A program made the translations under genes and the position numbers. The notes below the pieces were generated by a model. It was not told the DNA's origin, did not search any database, and was given only the letters and a program-made list of their open reading frames with translations. A stretch of 64,000 nt of DNA from contig JAKJHU010000085.1 in NCBI GenBank assembly GCA_022316685.1, positions 2,356,001-2,420,000 on the forward strand. The letters are read 5' to 3'. Origin of the DNA: Progne subis subis (Eukaryota; Chordata; Aves; Passeriformes; Hirundinidae). Positions 25,428-36,612 of this stretch are shown here, piece after piece (position 1 is the first letter of the stretch; each line of letters begins with the position of its first letter).

Positions 25428-25520
25428 TCTCTGTCGCGTTCGATCCTCCCGCGGGCTCCTGGAAGTCTCTGCCGCCGGCCCCGCCGCCCGCCGCTTTCTA
25501 ACTCACGGCCGCCATCTTTG
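25428..25520 (-). other. SBNO1: Candidate SBNO1 first exon (5' leader)
   Basis: On the minus strand the exon would end GCGACAGAGA at 25428, followed by the donor GTAAGTCC. A YY1-type AAGATGGCGGC at 25518-25508 in the same orientation is typical just downstream of a transcription start, so the start is probably near 25.52 kb. No coding frame leads into the ATG at 19136, so this is leader sequence. Confidence 0.55.
25508..25518 (-). promoter_or_regulatory. YY1 motif, minus orientation
   Basis: AAGATGGCGGC on the minus strand, the strong YY1 consensus. In this orientation it usually lies in the first tens of bases after a start site, which fits SBNO1 transcription leftward. Confidence 0.7.
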
Positions 25521-25568
25521 CCCTCCCTCCCCTCACAGGGGAGGGGGGGGCCCGGGGGCCGCCCGCAC

Positions 25569-26042
25569 CACGTGACCCGGGCCGCGCCTCCCCCCCCGCC
25601 GCGCCGCGCGCGCTCTCCGCCCACGTGACCCCGCCAGCCACCGCCCGCCGCTGGCGCGCGCTCGGCACCACGTGACCCGCCCCCCGCCCGCGGGCACCCC
25701 GGTCACGTGGCCGCCGCCGTCTCGCGCCCACCACCCCCCCCCTCCCGCCGCCGCCGCCGCCGCCGGGCCCTGGCGCGCGCTCCCCACTCGCCCCCCCGTC
25801 ACGTGACATGCCGCGCCTCGGTCTTTCCCGGCCCTCGGCAACGGGAAAGCAGCAAGTTCCCCGTTCCCTCCCCCCAAAAAAAACCCGGCGTATCCACCGT
25901 CCTTCAAATAAGCGACGTCCCCGCGGGCGGGCCCCGCCCCAGGGCGGCGGCCGCAGTCGAGCCTTGGCGATCCGGGCCCGGTTCCCGGTGGGGTGGGGGG
26001 AGGGGAAGGCGGAGGCGAACGGTTGCGAGCGGTCACGTGACC
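25569..26042. promoter_or_regulatory. Cluster of six CACGTG E-boxes
   Basis: CACGTG occurs at 25569-25574, 25622-25627, 25669-25674, 25704-25709, 25800-25805 and 26034-26039. The fifth lies in GTCACGTGAC and the sixth in GGTCACGTGACC, palindromes that fit USF and TFEB/MITF (CLEAR) preferences. The first three are followed by ACC, giving CACGTGACC. The first four lie within 141 bp. Confidence 0.9.
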
Positions 26043-26053
26043 GAGGCTCCCGC

Positions 26054-26064
26054 AAGATGGCGGC
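26054..26064 (+). promoter_or_regulatory. YY1 motif, plus orientation
   Basis: AAGATGGCGGC on the plus strand, about 540 bp from the minus-strand copy and pointing the other way. It suggests a second, rightward start site near 26.05 kb. Its ATG opens a GC-rich frame with no recognised similarity. Confidence 0.6.
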
Positions 26065-26095
26065 TGCCGGCGAGAACGCAGCAGCGCAGCGGAGC

Positions 26096-26105
26096 TCTCG
26101 CGAGA
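26096..26105. promoter_or_regulatory. TCTCGCGAGA element (BANP-type)
   Basis: A perfect 10-bp palindrome, TCTCGCGAGA, 32 bp downstream of the plus-strand YY1 motif. This CpG-containing element activates CpG-island promoters of essential genes and is bound by BANP when unmethylated. Confidence 0.75.
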
Positions 26106-26450
26106 TCTCGCCTTTCTCGCTGCATCACGGGGAGTGGGGGGGAGGCGCCGTGCGCGCGCCCCCGCCCGAGGCGGCGTTGGCGGGAGCGGCCTCGGAGCGG
26201 CGGGACCGGGCCGGGCACGGCAGTCGGGCCCCGGGGGCTGCCGGCGTGAGGGGAAACGCTGTTACCTCACCCCTGCCCGTGCTTCCGCTGGTGAATGCGT
26301 CTTACTTCAGGCGCCCCCCTTGTCCCGTCCCGTCCTTCCGCGTTTGGCGGCTCCGAGCACCCCGGTGCGGCCGGTGCCACCCCGCCCTGAGGACACCGCC
26401 ACCTCCGCCCCCTCAGCCACGACTCTGCAGTGTTCCCGCACAGGAACTCC

Positions 26451-29400
26451 CCCAGGAGAATGCGGGGGGACATACCTGCTGCCCTCCCTGCGAATGCAGC
26501 CCGTGGGGATGTGCTGGCAGATGAGTTTTCCCTTGTGAATACTTTACAAGCTGCTAATGTGAAACTTGCTGCTGCAAAGAGTGAGTGAAAATCTGGAGAC
26601 CACTCATGCTAGTTTCACATTTGGAGATATCTTTTTAGCGCTGGAGGCCCCTAGACTGAGAAGACATGTTAAAAGAGACAATCTTCCAATAAAATGCCTT
26701 CCCAGTTGTGTAAGAACATGAAAATTTCTAAGAACTTTCACACAGAGTTGAGCCAGGCATAGATGAAGTGAGCAATCATGAAATTCCTTCAAATGTTCAG
26801 TACTACTCATTCAATCTTGTGCAAGTTTGCTTATTTTATCGTTAGACAAATTTAACAGGGATTAATATAACCAATAAAGGATTAGACAGATTAAGGCTAA
26901 ACTATTTAAAGAAAAAGCAACGTTAATTAAAATGACTTTAAGTAATTCAGATTAATCAGTGATGCTTCAGATGGAGAAAAACACGGCAGAAGTGTGGCCA
27001 GAGACCAGAAGAACAATTTAAATGGCAGCTTTTATCTTGAATATTGCCCTTTGCACGCTTCAGATGAAGGCACTATGAAGTACAGCTCACACGTGCTGAA
27101 TCGAACTTTAAATCTCAGCAGCTCTTTACAATCGTGACAAGAAAGTGAGGGTTTCGATGTCTTGAGTTGAAAAGGGAGTTACCTGGCAGCGTTTGTGGTC
27201 ATCCTCGACTGGAATAGGTGAGTAATCCCACTGGTGGAAATGCTGCTTTCCATTGGTATGGAATTAGCCCATGCACATTTGTCTGCAGGACTCTGTTTCC
27301 ATAGAATTTTGCATGTAATTCATGGATCTCGCTGCACTTTCTAGTCAGAGATTTTTAAAAAAATCATTGGTAGATAAAATTCTGAATGTAATTATATTTT
27401 ATAATCTATGAAATGTGGTTGGCACCTACTGGCATTTTACTCTGTCACTTTATAAAATGATGCTGCTTAATGTAATACTCAGCAGTTACCCTCAGGGATT
27501 GTTTTTACTTCATCTCTAGTGGCTGAAGCACACATTGTAGGAATTTCATCTTGTGAACGAGAAATTTGTGTAAATGCTGCCATTTATTTTGCAAATTGCA
27601 AATATGACAGGTGCTGTGTAAGAACTTGCTCTCAGGTGGGAATATTTAACAAGCATCTCCTTGGTATATTGGACAGAAAATGAAACTATGCATTCAAAGA
27701 TTTTTTTTTTTAATTTGGGTTTGTTTTTTTTTTTTTTAATCTGGATGAAGTGTTCATCTAGGCTGAAGACATTTACCTTGAAGATTTTCTTCCCTTTCCG
27801 AGCAAATCAACGCCTCGCTCGTTCTTCCTCCCCTTCCCCCACAAAACAATTTCACATTTCCGCAGTAAAACGTGGTGTTCCCGGGGGCTGCTCATGCGGC
27901 ACTACGGGAGAGAATATTTAGGTCACTGGGTTTTAGCGCTGGTTCTAGCGGGAGTCGCGCTGCTCCCTCTGGATTACGGGACTCGGCAGCGCTCTCTTTC
28001 CATGTCCGGAGTCACAGCGGCCGGCGGCTCCAGCCGCACTCTTTTGGGCTGGAGCCTTTAATATTTGAATTTCTCCTCATCTCTGGCTTTTGGTGGCAGT
28101 CAGCTGAGGGGTAAAGCCAACATGTTTTGCTAATTCACGGTGTGATCCCACCGCGCCGGGAGCAGCGGCCAGTTAGAGATGGCGTTGTTTTCTTTGTTGC
28201 TCTGGGGAAGAGAATTCCTTGGCTTCCTTTGCCCTCTACTGGTGGCCCGCACGGCTTCGATGCCTACTCGGTTGCTTTGTTTAATATGCATATATAAAAT
28301 AATTATTTAAAATATACAACCCCCAACAGCTGAGCAAAACCACAGTCGAGGGCGTTTCCAGAGCTTCCCTAAGACATTAGGAAGAGTGTTCCCTATTATT
28401 GCAAGAAGGAAATCACCTTAGTAATTGATGAAGATCTTTATTTTCCGGTTGCATCCCAGCTGTGCGATAAGTGCAGGGCAAACTGGGGTGGAAAAATCGG
28501 AGCAGTGTCTGCTCCGGTGCTTTTGTGGAGAGGTTGGAGTACCTGCCTCGATGGAAGAACACCATGGACATGGATGTTCGTGGGCATGATGTCCGGGGGA
28601 TGTCAGCTGGCTGCAGCTTTGAGTTCACAGGAGAATACCCAGTGTATTTTGGTTGCCTCTCAGTAAAATTCATGTGCCTGGTGATCGAAGACCCAGAGGT
28701 AACAAATGACAGTGCCCATGCAGAGCTGGGTTTGTTGTTTTCTCCCACAGTGCCTGAATGCAGGGCTATCACGAGAGAAGGGGGTGGACTGGAATGCTGT
28801 GCTGCCTTCTGAGACTCCTCTGGAGTCGCACTGAATTCCTGTCCTGTGAGCCCCCAACTGCTCTGGGACAGCTCGGAAAGGATGAGGCCCCGAGTTCCTG
28901 CTTAAGATGAGAAGGGGTTTTTTTCCCTGTTCTTAAGGGAGAGGATGGTTTTCAGCTGGATCACTGAACTGTTTATGTCACTGTGGGAATGCCCAAGAGA
29001 CAAGCAGCAGCCTGTGGCTACAGATAAGCCTTGGGTGGGAAGCCACCCCATGGCGATAGCGCTTGGATTAGCACAAGTGCCACCACCCTGTGTCCAGAGC
29101 ACACTCAGGTAGACCTTGCTACAGGAGGGGTAACACAGATAAGGAACAGAAGTCATGTGCTGTTGCTCAATGTAAATGTTCTGCTTATCACAGCACACCG
29201 AAGTCCTGTGTGGCAATTTCCTGACTTCCATGATGGCAACCAGATCCCCTGATCCCTGTTGTGCTCTTGCCTCATTGCTGTGTTACTCTTTGTCGTTGGA
29301 CTTTCTTGCTTTCAAAGTGTACGTACAGGTCCTGTTGGCAGCTTCTGACCAGGGAATCGATGCTGAAGGCAGTTCCAGCTCTCCTGGTAATAATGACAAC

Positions 29401-29790
29401 TCTGTCATTTGCTTTTGTAATGTTTTAGCTGCCCTCCTTATGGAATGGGAATTTACACAAGGTCTTTGATGCTTTAGTATTACCTGTTCTCCAGGCAATA
29501 TTGGAAGATGGAACTAATAGACTTAAATTTCAACCAGGAAGAGCTAAACTCAACATTGCGTAAAGCAGCCTAATCATTCCGAAGAGCAGAGCTTTACACT
29601 CCCGCCAGGATCAGGGGTCCCCCGAATCCCCGCTGCGATGTGGCGGGGGCCGTGTGCCCTGCGGAGACGTGCAGCAGGGAGGCGGCGGGAGGTGCGGGTG
29701 CACCGGCAGAGCGCACAGTGCCGGGTCCCGGCGGCCCCCGCCGCGCTCCGCGGGGTCGCACGGCCCGCAGGGTCCCGCTCTGCGCGCTCC
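26451..29790. other. Intergenic region between SBNO1 and KMT5A promoters
   Basis: No protein-like frame. Plausible plus-strand splice donors (AAAGA then GTGAGTG at 26581, AATAG then GTGAGTAA at 27217) could belong to a noncoding divergent transcript; this is inference only. T runs occur at 27700-27740. A CTCF-like motif is listed separately. Confidence 0.6.
28230..28242 (-). promoter_or_regulatory. CTCF-like motif
   Basis: The minus strand reads CCAGTAGAGGGCA, matching the core CCASYAGRKGGCR at every position. It lies between the two CpG-island promoters, where an insulator would make sense. Occupancy cannot be told from sequence. Confidence 0.5.
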
Positions 29791-30138
29791 CTCCCACGTG
29801 GCGCGGCCCGGCCGCGGGAGGGGCATTCACTGCCGGGCCGCCAATCACAGCGCTGCTCGCCCTCGGCACGGGCCAATCGGCGCCCAGCGGGCACGCATTT
29901 AAACCCCGTTCCCGGGAGCCGCGGCCGCCGCGGTGTGACAGGGAGAGGGCGGGTTATGGCCCCTCGCGCCAATCAGAGGCCCGAGAGCGATGATTGCCAG
30001 GGGGTTAAGCCAATGGAGTTGCCGAGGGTAACGCGGCGTCGCCCCGCGGAGCGGTTGGCGGCGGCGGAGACTCCGCGGGGACGGTCGGGGCCGCCCGGCG
30101 CGGGGGCTCCGGTGCGCGGGGCCGCCGCCGCCGCCGCC
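29790..30138 (+). promoter_or_regulatory. KMT5A: KMT5A CpG-island promoter with four CCAAT boxes
   Basis: CCAAT occurs on the plus strand at 29841, 29873, 29969 and 30010. A CACGTG is at 29795-29800, a GC box near 29946-29952 and a TTTAAA at about 29898. Multiple CCAAT boxes bound by NF-Y are common in cell-cycle promoters, which suits a gene whose protein peaks in G2/M. A GCC repeat (30121-30138) runs into the start codon, giving GCCGCCATGG. Confidence 0.7.
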
Positions 30139-33100
30139 ATGGCTGGAGGTGCGCGGGGCGGAGCGGGCTCGAGCGGAGCGGGGCCGGGGAGCTGTGGGGC
30201 CGGCGGGGCTGGGCCCGCGCGTCGCGGGGCATCTCCGCGGCGCGGAAGCTCCTCCTGGGAGGTGCGGGGAGCCGGGGCCGGCGGGACTCCTCCCCCGCGC
30301 GGTGTGCGCAGCTCGCCGGGAAGGGGCTGGGCCGCCGCGGCTCGCCCTGCCGCATCCAGCCCTTTAAACATGGCGCAGGCCCCGGCGGCCGGGCGATGAC
30401 CGCGGGCGGCAGCGCCGGACATGGCTCAGGCGCCGATCTTCCCCTGTTGCTCCTAGGGAAGAACATGCCCAAGACCAGGGCGGGCGGCGTGGAGAAGGCA
30501 AGCCCCGAGAGCGCCGAGAGGAAGGGCCCTGGCCGCCCCCGGGCCGGCGGGGTAAGCGGTGCCCGGGCCTGGGCGGGCGGAGCGGGGCGGGCGGCTCCCG
30601 GGGGTCTGCTGTGCCCGCCGCTTCCCCCCGGTGTGGGCGTGCCGACGTGCGGGCTGCCCCGGGGATCCGCGGGGCCCGAGCCTTCGGGGGCCCCTCAAAT
30701 CATTCAGAAATCGGTTGACTTTAAGTGCAGTCGGATTCTTTCCGTGTTTTCCTATGCCCTACCGCGGACGGGCCCTAGGCTTGGCATTCCCTCCGTGCCA
30801 TCTTCCCCGTCGTGTAGTTCTGTCACAGGCAGCTGGCCGGAGGCTGCTTATCTCTTTGCATTCAACTCCCAATGGAAATAATTATGGCTATTGCATCAAT
30901 CCCTGAGCCCCTCAGCAGCATTTCGCGTGTTTTGCTGTGCTGAGAAAAATCTCTGCTCTCCGGGGTCTCTAGCCTGGCACAGACAAAGACGTGGCAGCGG
31001 CGTCTCGGTTGCGCCAAGAGCGCAGCAGGCAGGGAGCTGGGAATGAAGGGAGGAAGCGATGCTGGAAAAAATAGTTGTTCGTTTCCTGTTCGTGGTGTAT
31101 TCAAAGCCTGAAGACTCAGCTGGCAGGTGGACTGTAGTTCACTGCTTTGGGCTTTCTCCCAAAATGCCCATATTTAAACTTCTTACTAAATCTTGGGGAA
31201 TTGAAGCTCAGGGTTCATTGCTTGCAATCGTTAAAAATGGAGTGTTTTCATAGTGTTTCATACTTTGAAGCCCTGTTTTTTTAATAAGCAAGTTTTGCCT
31301 TTCATAGGCATTTCAGAAATATTGGAGGTCAGGGAGTGTCCATATGACTTGCTTTTTCTCAGGCTGTTCCATTGTAATCTCAATCTTTACTAAAGTTTAT
31401 TTGTGGACTAAGATTTGAGCCTTTAACTGGTCTGATTTTGTGTGAATTATATACATAGGAAGTTTGTTATTCACAATAGCGTTAATTATTAAAATTATCC
31501 TATCTGTATTATTGTGTACTTTGTTTACTTTCTCAATGTCTGTGACTGAAATATTGAGGTATTTGTTTAGTCAGCTATACTTGAGCTGTCTTTTTTAACT
31601 ACTGGGACCCTTTGTTCCTTGCTTTTCTAAAAAAAAAAATGCATGCATATTTTGGTTGTTTTAACTGGTTTGCAATGTCTGAAATTTACTTTTGGTTGAG
31701 TCAAACTATAGCCAAGAAAAACTCGTTCTGCCCAAGTCGCATCTGCTTGTCCAGACACTGAGGTTTCACGGTTGGAATCCATGGTGTGCCTGACTTACCC
31801 TGCACAGGCAAACACAGCCGGGTGGCACGAGACTGTAAAAGCAAAGGTGACAGGACTCCACTAATCTTTGCTAAATTTGACACTGCTCACCGTTGGCATC
31901 TTGGAGCCTGTGTCAGAGAACAAACCCCAGGCTCTCTGGTGTCTGGCCGTGCCTGAGGGTTTTGCCGTTTTCCTGGCTGGGCTTTGTGTTGACTTTTTAA
32001 TGGGCACCTTTTTTTTTTTTTTTTTTTTGCCATAAACTACTTTTACACTTTATTTTTGTATCATGTAATTGATAAAAAGATAGCACTGTTTATCTCCCGT
32101 GCTTTGCTGAGAGGTGTCACTCAAGGCAGGCTGTAAAACCGAGTCCTCTGCTGCTCAGTTGAGCATATAATTTGCTGCAGCAACATTTGACACCTCCTGA
32201 GAGTAGCTGGGTAGCTCATACCTCTCTGGCTGTGACAGCTCTGTGTACTGGGCCTGGGCAGTTTTTGCTGCGTTATTCATATTTTTTTTGGCTTGTGCTC
32301 TTTGAGGCCGCCTTCCTCCCCAGGAGCTCAGGCTTGGGGTTTTTTTTTTAGCACCAAAGTTCATACTGTGAAGCACAAGGGTGGAGACTGGAGTTAGCTA
32401 TGACTACCCCATCCTGCCACATTTTATGTGAAAGCTCTCTTGGACTGAGAGCTTGCATTAGTTAAGTTTTCAGAGTGCTCAGCACTGTTATGTTTTCACT
32501 TAAAAATCACAGTCTTTGTGAGGATGATGCTTCAAACAGTGTAATTTGCATCAGCACAATCACTTGTCAGCCCTGGTTGCTGCAGACTGTTGTGGATGCC
32601 AACTCGAGGTTCCCGGAATCTCTGTGCTGAACTGATTTTTGTTTTGTGTGGGTCTGTTTTAGGAGAATGTGTTTATTGGTCAATCCAAAATCTACAGCTA
32701 CCTGAACCCCAACAAAGCTCCTGGTGCTCGCCCCCCGCTTCAAGAAGAAAACTCTGTCATGTATCACGAGGTGAAATGTCAGGGCAAAACACTAAAGGAA
32801 ACCTACAGGAAAGGAGCTGGTAAGATTGAGCTCTGCATTGCTTATCTTGGTGAATGTGCTCCCACTGTCCCCAGTTTCAACATTTTCATCAAGAAATGAA
32901 AGCAGTGAGGAGGAGCCCAAATTTGCCAGGCTTCAGTGCAGTGACTAGAAATGGGAATGGAAATGTTCCCTAAGTTTATGAAGGGGAAGAAGACCCATCT
33001 GGCTTGTGTTTACAGGTGCACTAACAGCCTTGGTAATTTGTCAAAGCACTTTGATGCAAACACTTCTAGCAAGCAGATATTTTAAGTCTCATTTGATGCA

Positions 33101-36100
33101 GGGAGTGTCAGGCTTTCTGGAAACTTGGGGCCTTTAGTTCCTAATTTGGCTCCCCAGTTTTGACAAGGAAGTGAAGATGGCTTTAGCTTGTCCCACTGCT
33201 GAGGCCTTGCAGCTGTGCTGCTTTTCTCCAGTGAGACTGAAACATCTGTCTCAGCAGATGGGACTGCTAAACCTGATGATTTACTTTACATAAAAACCTT
33301 ATTCAGCTTTAAACCACACTCAGCTACCTCTGAGTTGGTTTTCTGAGGAGGAGGATGTGGTTGCATTGGGTTAGGATGCAAAAAACCAAGTAAATGTTGG
33401 TTGTGGGGAGTGTAGATTTCTTGCCAGTGCCAGCCCTTAATCTTCCATGGATTTAGCCTGGGTGGCATTGGCCACATACCAACATCTGCAGCTGCTGAGC
33501 CCAGCAGTGCAGGGTCATTGCTGTCCTTTTCTCTCGTTTGACAGAACTATAGACCACTGGAATTCATTTAAAGCACTTGGGTATAGTTGGCCCTAGGTTC
33601 AGAGCCTTACTCGATTTCCTTGTCACCAGGAAAAAAGAATGGTGGCAAAACAGTTGAAGGTGCTGTGAAACCAGAAGAGCAGAAGGATAAGGAAGGTGGG
33701 TGCAATCCTTCAGTGCCCTCCTGTGATCAAAACCAAGAAACTGTGGAAACCCAAAGGACTCCCCTGCCTACAGACTGTGCTGAGGAGGCCAATGCAAAGC
33801 CAGCTCAGAAGAAGATGGTTAAAGCAAAACGAGGACCAAGGAAAAAGTAAGTGACTTGTGGACTTGTGAAAGGACAGCTTTTCGTTTTCTCAAAAATATC
33901 ACGCTTTAAAATCCCTAAAATAGCATCCAAATACCTACTTTTCAAAGAACTTGTTTGTCTTGAAAGCATGATTAGTGTGTTCTATTGTTCTGTCCCAAGT
34001 GAAATATTTGCTGGTCACCTATGGAAAAAAAGAAATTAACGAGCCATTAAGACCTACTTTCCTGTGGACAAATGGGAATGTGTTGTGTCAGACAGAACGG
34101 TTGGAGGTTTCCCGGCTGAGCTGATACCCTTTCTCATGGTATCAGATTAATGTGAACTAACATTAATGAATTCCTTGCCAAGCAGTTTTCGTGACCTAAA
34201 TTTTCCTGTGCCTTCTGGCAAGGCACGCAGGGGGCCCCAGACTTGTAATGTGACCTTCAGTTGATTTCCAACGACATCTCACTTATATTGTTCAGGAATT
34301 AGTACTGGAATAATGGAAATAGTGTGGGGAAGAAAAGGGGATGTAGCTGTGGCTTGAAGCTAGGAGTATTGATAAAAACCACTGATTCATATTGATCACC
34401 TTTCAACTTACCAAGCTGAAATAAAAATTTCTTACACATACCTTTGCTCTAGAGGTGTAACTTAAACAAATAGTCTGAGATGTGTGTGTGTTCTCTTTTT
34501 CTTACTCCTTAGAACGCAAGGAAGAACACCAAACCGAAAAGTGACAGATTATTACCCAGTTAGAAGAAGTTCCAGGAAGAGCAAATCTGAATTAGAGGTA
34601 GTGCTTCTTGTTAAAATGACATGACTTAAAACATTCCTGATTAGCTGAAAAAATGGGGAGGTTTTTTTCTGTAAATGGTTTTCATTCCAAATGCAAATAA
34701 TGGTGTGCACTTGAAGTATGGTTAAGAAGATGCTTAAAATTTGGAAGTCCAGTTTAGAACAGAATCTGGCTGCTTATGTGTTTTGGGGGGCAGAAATCTG
34801 TCTTTCTGCCATTCAGTTTGCTGGAAATACGAGATCGTTTGGAACAATGTGTGTCATTGGTGGGTAATTTCCTTCCAGCTCTAGAATAAGCTACAAAAGC
34901 TATCAACAATATTGTGGTTTTGTTTGTTCTTGTTTATTCTGCAGACTGAGGAAAGGAGGAAAATAGATGAGCTGATTACAAGTGGGAAAGAAGAAGGAAT
35001 GAAGGTAACTGCACTGCCAACCTAAGTAGTCATGTACTGTTTATTATACAGTATCTTGATGTTAATATATTTAAACAGAGATTAGCAGAACTCAAGTCTC
35101 AGGACCCTGTGATTCCCTGATTAAAATGCAGGAAAACTGGAACACACAGTCCTTCCTTTAGAATGAGCAGTGTTGGTCTCTGAAGGATATGTACGTGCAG
35201 CCTCAGTTATAAATACTGAGGGAGCTTTAAGGACTTTACAGAAATACACTCCTAAGGTCTTTTAATGGAAGACTTTGTGTCCAGCTACCCAGTAACTCAG
35301 TGTGTCCCAAACTCATCCTGCATTTCTTCCACAGTGCCATGCATTGTGCTTCTGCAGCTTTGTCTGCATTACACGCAAATTCCCTTCTGCAGCATTTTTT
35401 TAATGACAAATCATTTCCTAGTAATCAGCATATCTGCAATGGTGTAAATCAGCTGGGAAATGAGAAAGTATTTTCTTTTCAACTCAACAGATTGATTACA
35501 TTGATGGCAAAGGGAGAGGAGTAATTGCTACTAAACATTTTAATCGAGGAGAATTTGTGGTTGAATATCATGGGGATCTCATCGAGATCACTGATGCCAA
35601 GAAACGAGAGGCTGTGTATGCTCAAGACCCATCCACAGGCTGCTACATGTACTATTTCCAGTACCTCAGCAAAACCTACTGGTAAGGTCAAGTTTCCGTT
35701 GATAGAGGCTTTGAAAGCTGCTAATTCTTTTCTTGTTTTCATGCAAATTTTTTTGTTTTTAATGGGAACTGCAAATTATGAAATCTTTTGGAGCACTGAT
35801 CCATGGTCTGAGAGCCTCCCATATGTCTGGGTTATGAGGAATGCCAGGTGACTCAAAGCTCTTTAAGTGCAGCACAAACGTTGTGGAGAGTTGTTTCTGC
35901 TTGGATGAGGCCTGTAGTTCTGCAGTGGTCTTCTGCCTAAATGTATCCTCTTGTAAAATGAACTCCTTTACCTGAGTTGTGAGGAGTTGGTTTGGAAAGC
36001 AGGATGGACAGACTGCCTGGAAGATAAACATTTCTTTCAACTTTGACTGGGTATCCTTGTTTCTCCAGTCTCTGACACTCAATTCAGTCCAAGCTTTAGA

Positions 36101-36612
36101 ATTTGTTTCACATCTGGATTCTGCTGTTCTGGGAACAGGCAGCTCCAACAGTCCAAAGGTTTCAGTTTCTGGGTTTTGTGCTAACTTAAAAATCTCCCAG
36201 AGTTCAGTTTTCCTGCCTTGCCATATTATGGCTGTCTATTTAATCATGGTTGTTCTGTGATGTAACATGGTAATGTTCTCTTTCTTCTTAATCTTTCAAG
36301 ACTAGTGTGGATTCCTCCTCCTTTGATTTGCACTTTGTGCTTTGTCCACACACGTGCCCCTGTCCCAGGCGCAATCCCGCGTTCTGTTCTTGCTCTTTCA
36401 GTGTCGATGCTACGAAAGAAACGAATCGTCTGGGAAGGCTCATTAATCACAGCAAGTGTGGCAATTGTCAGACCAAGCTCCACGACATCGATGGCGTGCC
36501 TCATCTCATCCTCATAGCTTCCAGGGACATTAAGGCAGGTGAAGAACTGTTGTACGACTATGGAGACAGAAGCAAAGCTTCCATTGAAGCTCACCCCTGG
36601 CTGAAACACTAA
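30139..36612 (+). CDS. KMT5A: KMT5A (SET8, PR-Set7), histone H4 lysine 20 monomethyltransferase
   Basis: Adds one methyl group to H4K20 in nucleosomes, using S-adenosylmethionine; needed for chromosome condensation and replication control. Coding exons: 30139-30148, 30457-30551, 32663-32819, 33630-33846, 34513-34597, 34945-35004, 35491-35681 and 36402-36612. They join to 341 residues plus stop with all phases consistent; the common human isoform has 352. The first coding exon contributes only MAG plus one base (GCCGCCATGG context). Residues 25-32 contain an AT-hook-like GPGRPR. ENVF.GQSKIYSYL and QEENSV..HEVKCQGK are the family's N-terminal signatures. Residues 167-178 form a PIP degron, and about 209-330 the SET domain. 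The first intron's donor (GTGCGC) is weak. An alternative first exon giving a longer N-terminus, known in human, was not identified. Confidence 0.97.
30552..36401 (+). other. KMT5A: KMT5A introns
   Basis: Introns longer than 300 bp: 30149-30456, 30552-32662, 32820-33629, 33847-34512, 34598-34944, 35005-35490 and 35682-36401. They hold unique AT-rich DNA with T runs (for example 32010-32030). In the last intron an open frame runs upstream of exon 8 from about 36307, but it lacks family similarity before the CAG acceptor at 36401. Confidence 0.75.
34532..34567 (+). other. KMT5A: PIP degron of KMT5A
   Basis: Encodes NRKVTDYYPVRR (residues 167-178). It has a hydrophobic residue followed by Thr-Asp, two aromatics and basic residues at +3 and +4, the layout that lets PCNA-loaded CRL4-Cdt2 destroy SET8 in S phase. 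As I remember it, human reads LTDFY where this reads VTDYY. Both forms keep the key features. Confidence 0.8.
35491..36612 (+). CDS. KMT5A: KMT5A exons for the catalytic SET domain
   Basis: Two exons, 35491-35681 and 36402-36612. The first encodes DGKGRGVIATKHFNRGEFVV, the SAM-binding GRG region, and the YMYYFQYLSKTY core. The second encodes LGRLINHSKCGN (RxxNHS, cofactor and lysine channel) and ELLYDYGDRS. By counting from the C-terminus, Arg284, His288 and Tyr323 correspond to human Arg295, His299 and Tyr334, all catalytically important, so the enzyme should be active. The joining codon (TG then T) is Cys272. Confidence 0.95.

Larger units (their letters stand above)
24600..26450. promoter_or_regulatory. 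SBNO1: CpG-island promoter of SBNO1, probably bidirectional
   Basis: A block of very high G+C and CpG, with (CCG)n near 25748, sharply bounded by AT-rich DNA on both sides. It contains the SBNO1 leader exon candidates, six CACGTG boxes, two divergent YY1 motifs and one TCTCGCGAGA. No TATA box is evident. The right half may start a plus-strand noncoding transcript; I see no conserved protein there. Confidence 0.85.

Noticed and set aside
25808..26524. 238-codon plus-strand open frame in the SBNO1 CpG island
   Set aside because: GC-rich, low-complexity translation, with several overlapping frames equally open on both strands and no family resemblance. Stops are simply rare in such sequence.
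29638..30399. 253-codon plus-strand frame over KMT5A exon 1
   Set aside because: It reads through the exon 1 donor and the promoter. Only the MAG plus one base piece fits the known protein.
36307..36401. Open frame extending KMT5A exon 8 upstream
   Set aside because: No SET-family similarity before the CTTTCAG acceptor. Joining at 36402 restores the exact TYCVDAT sequence.
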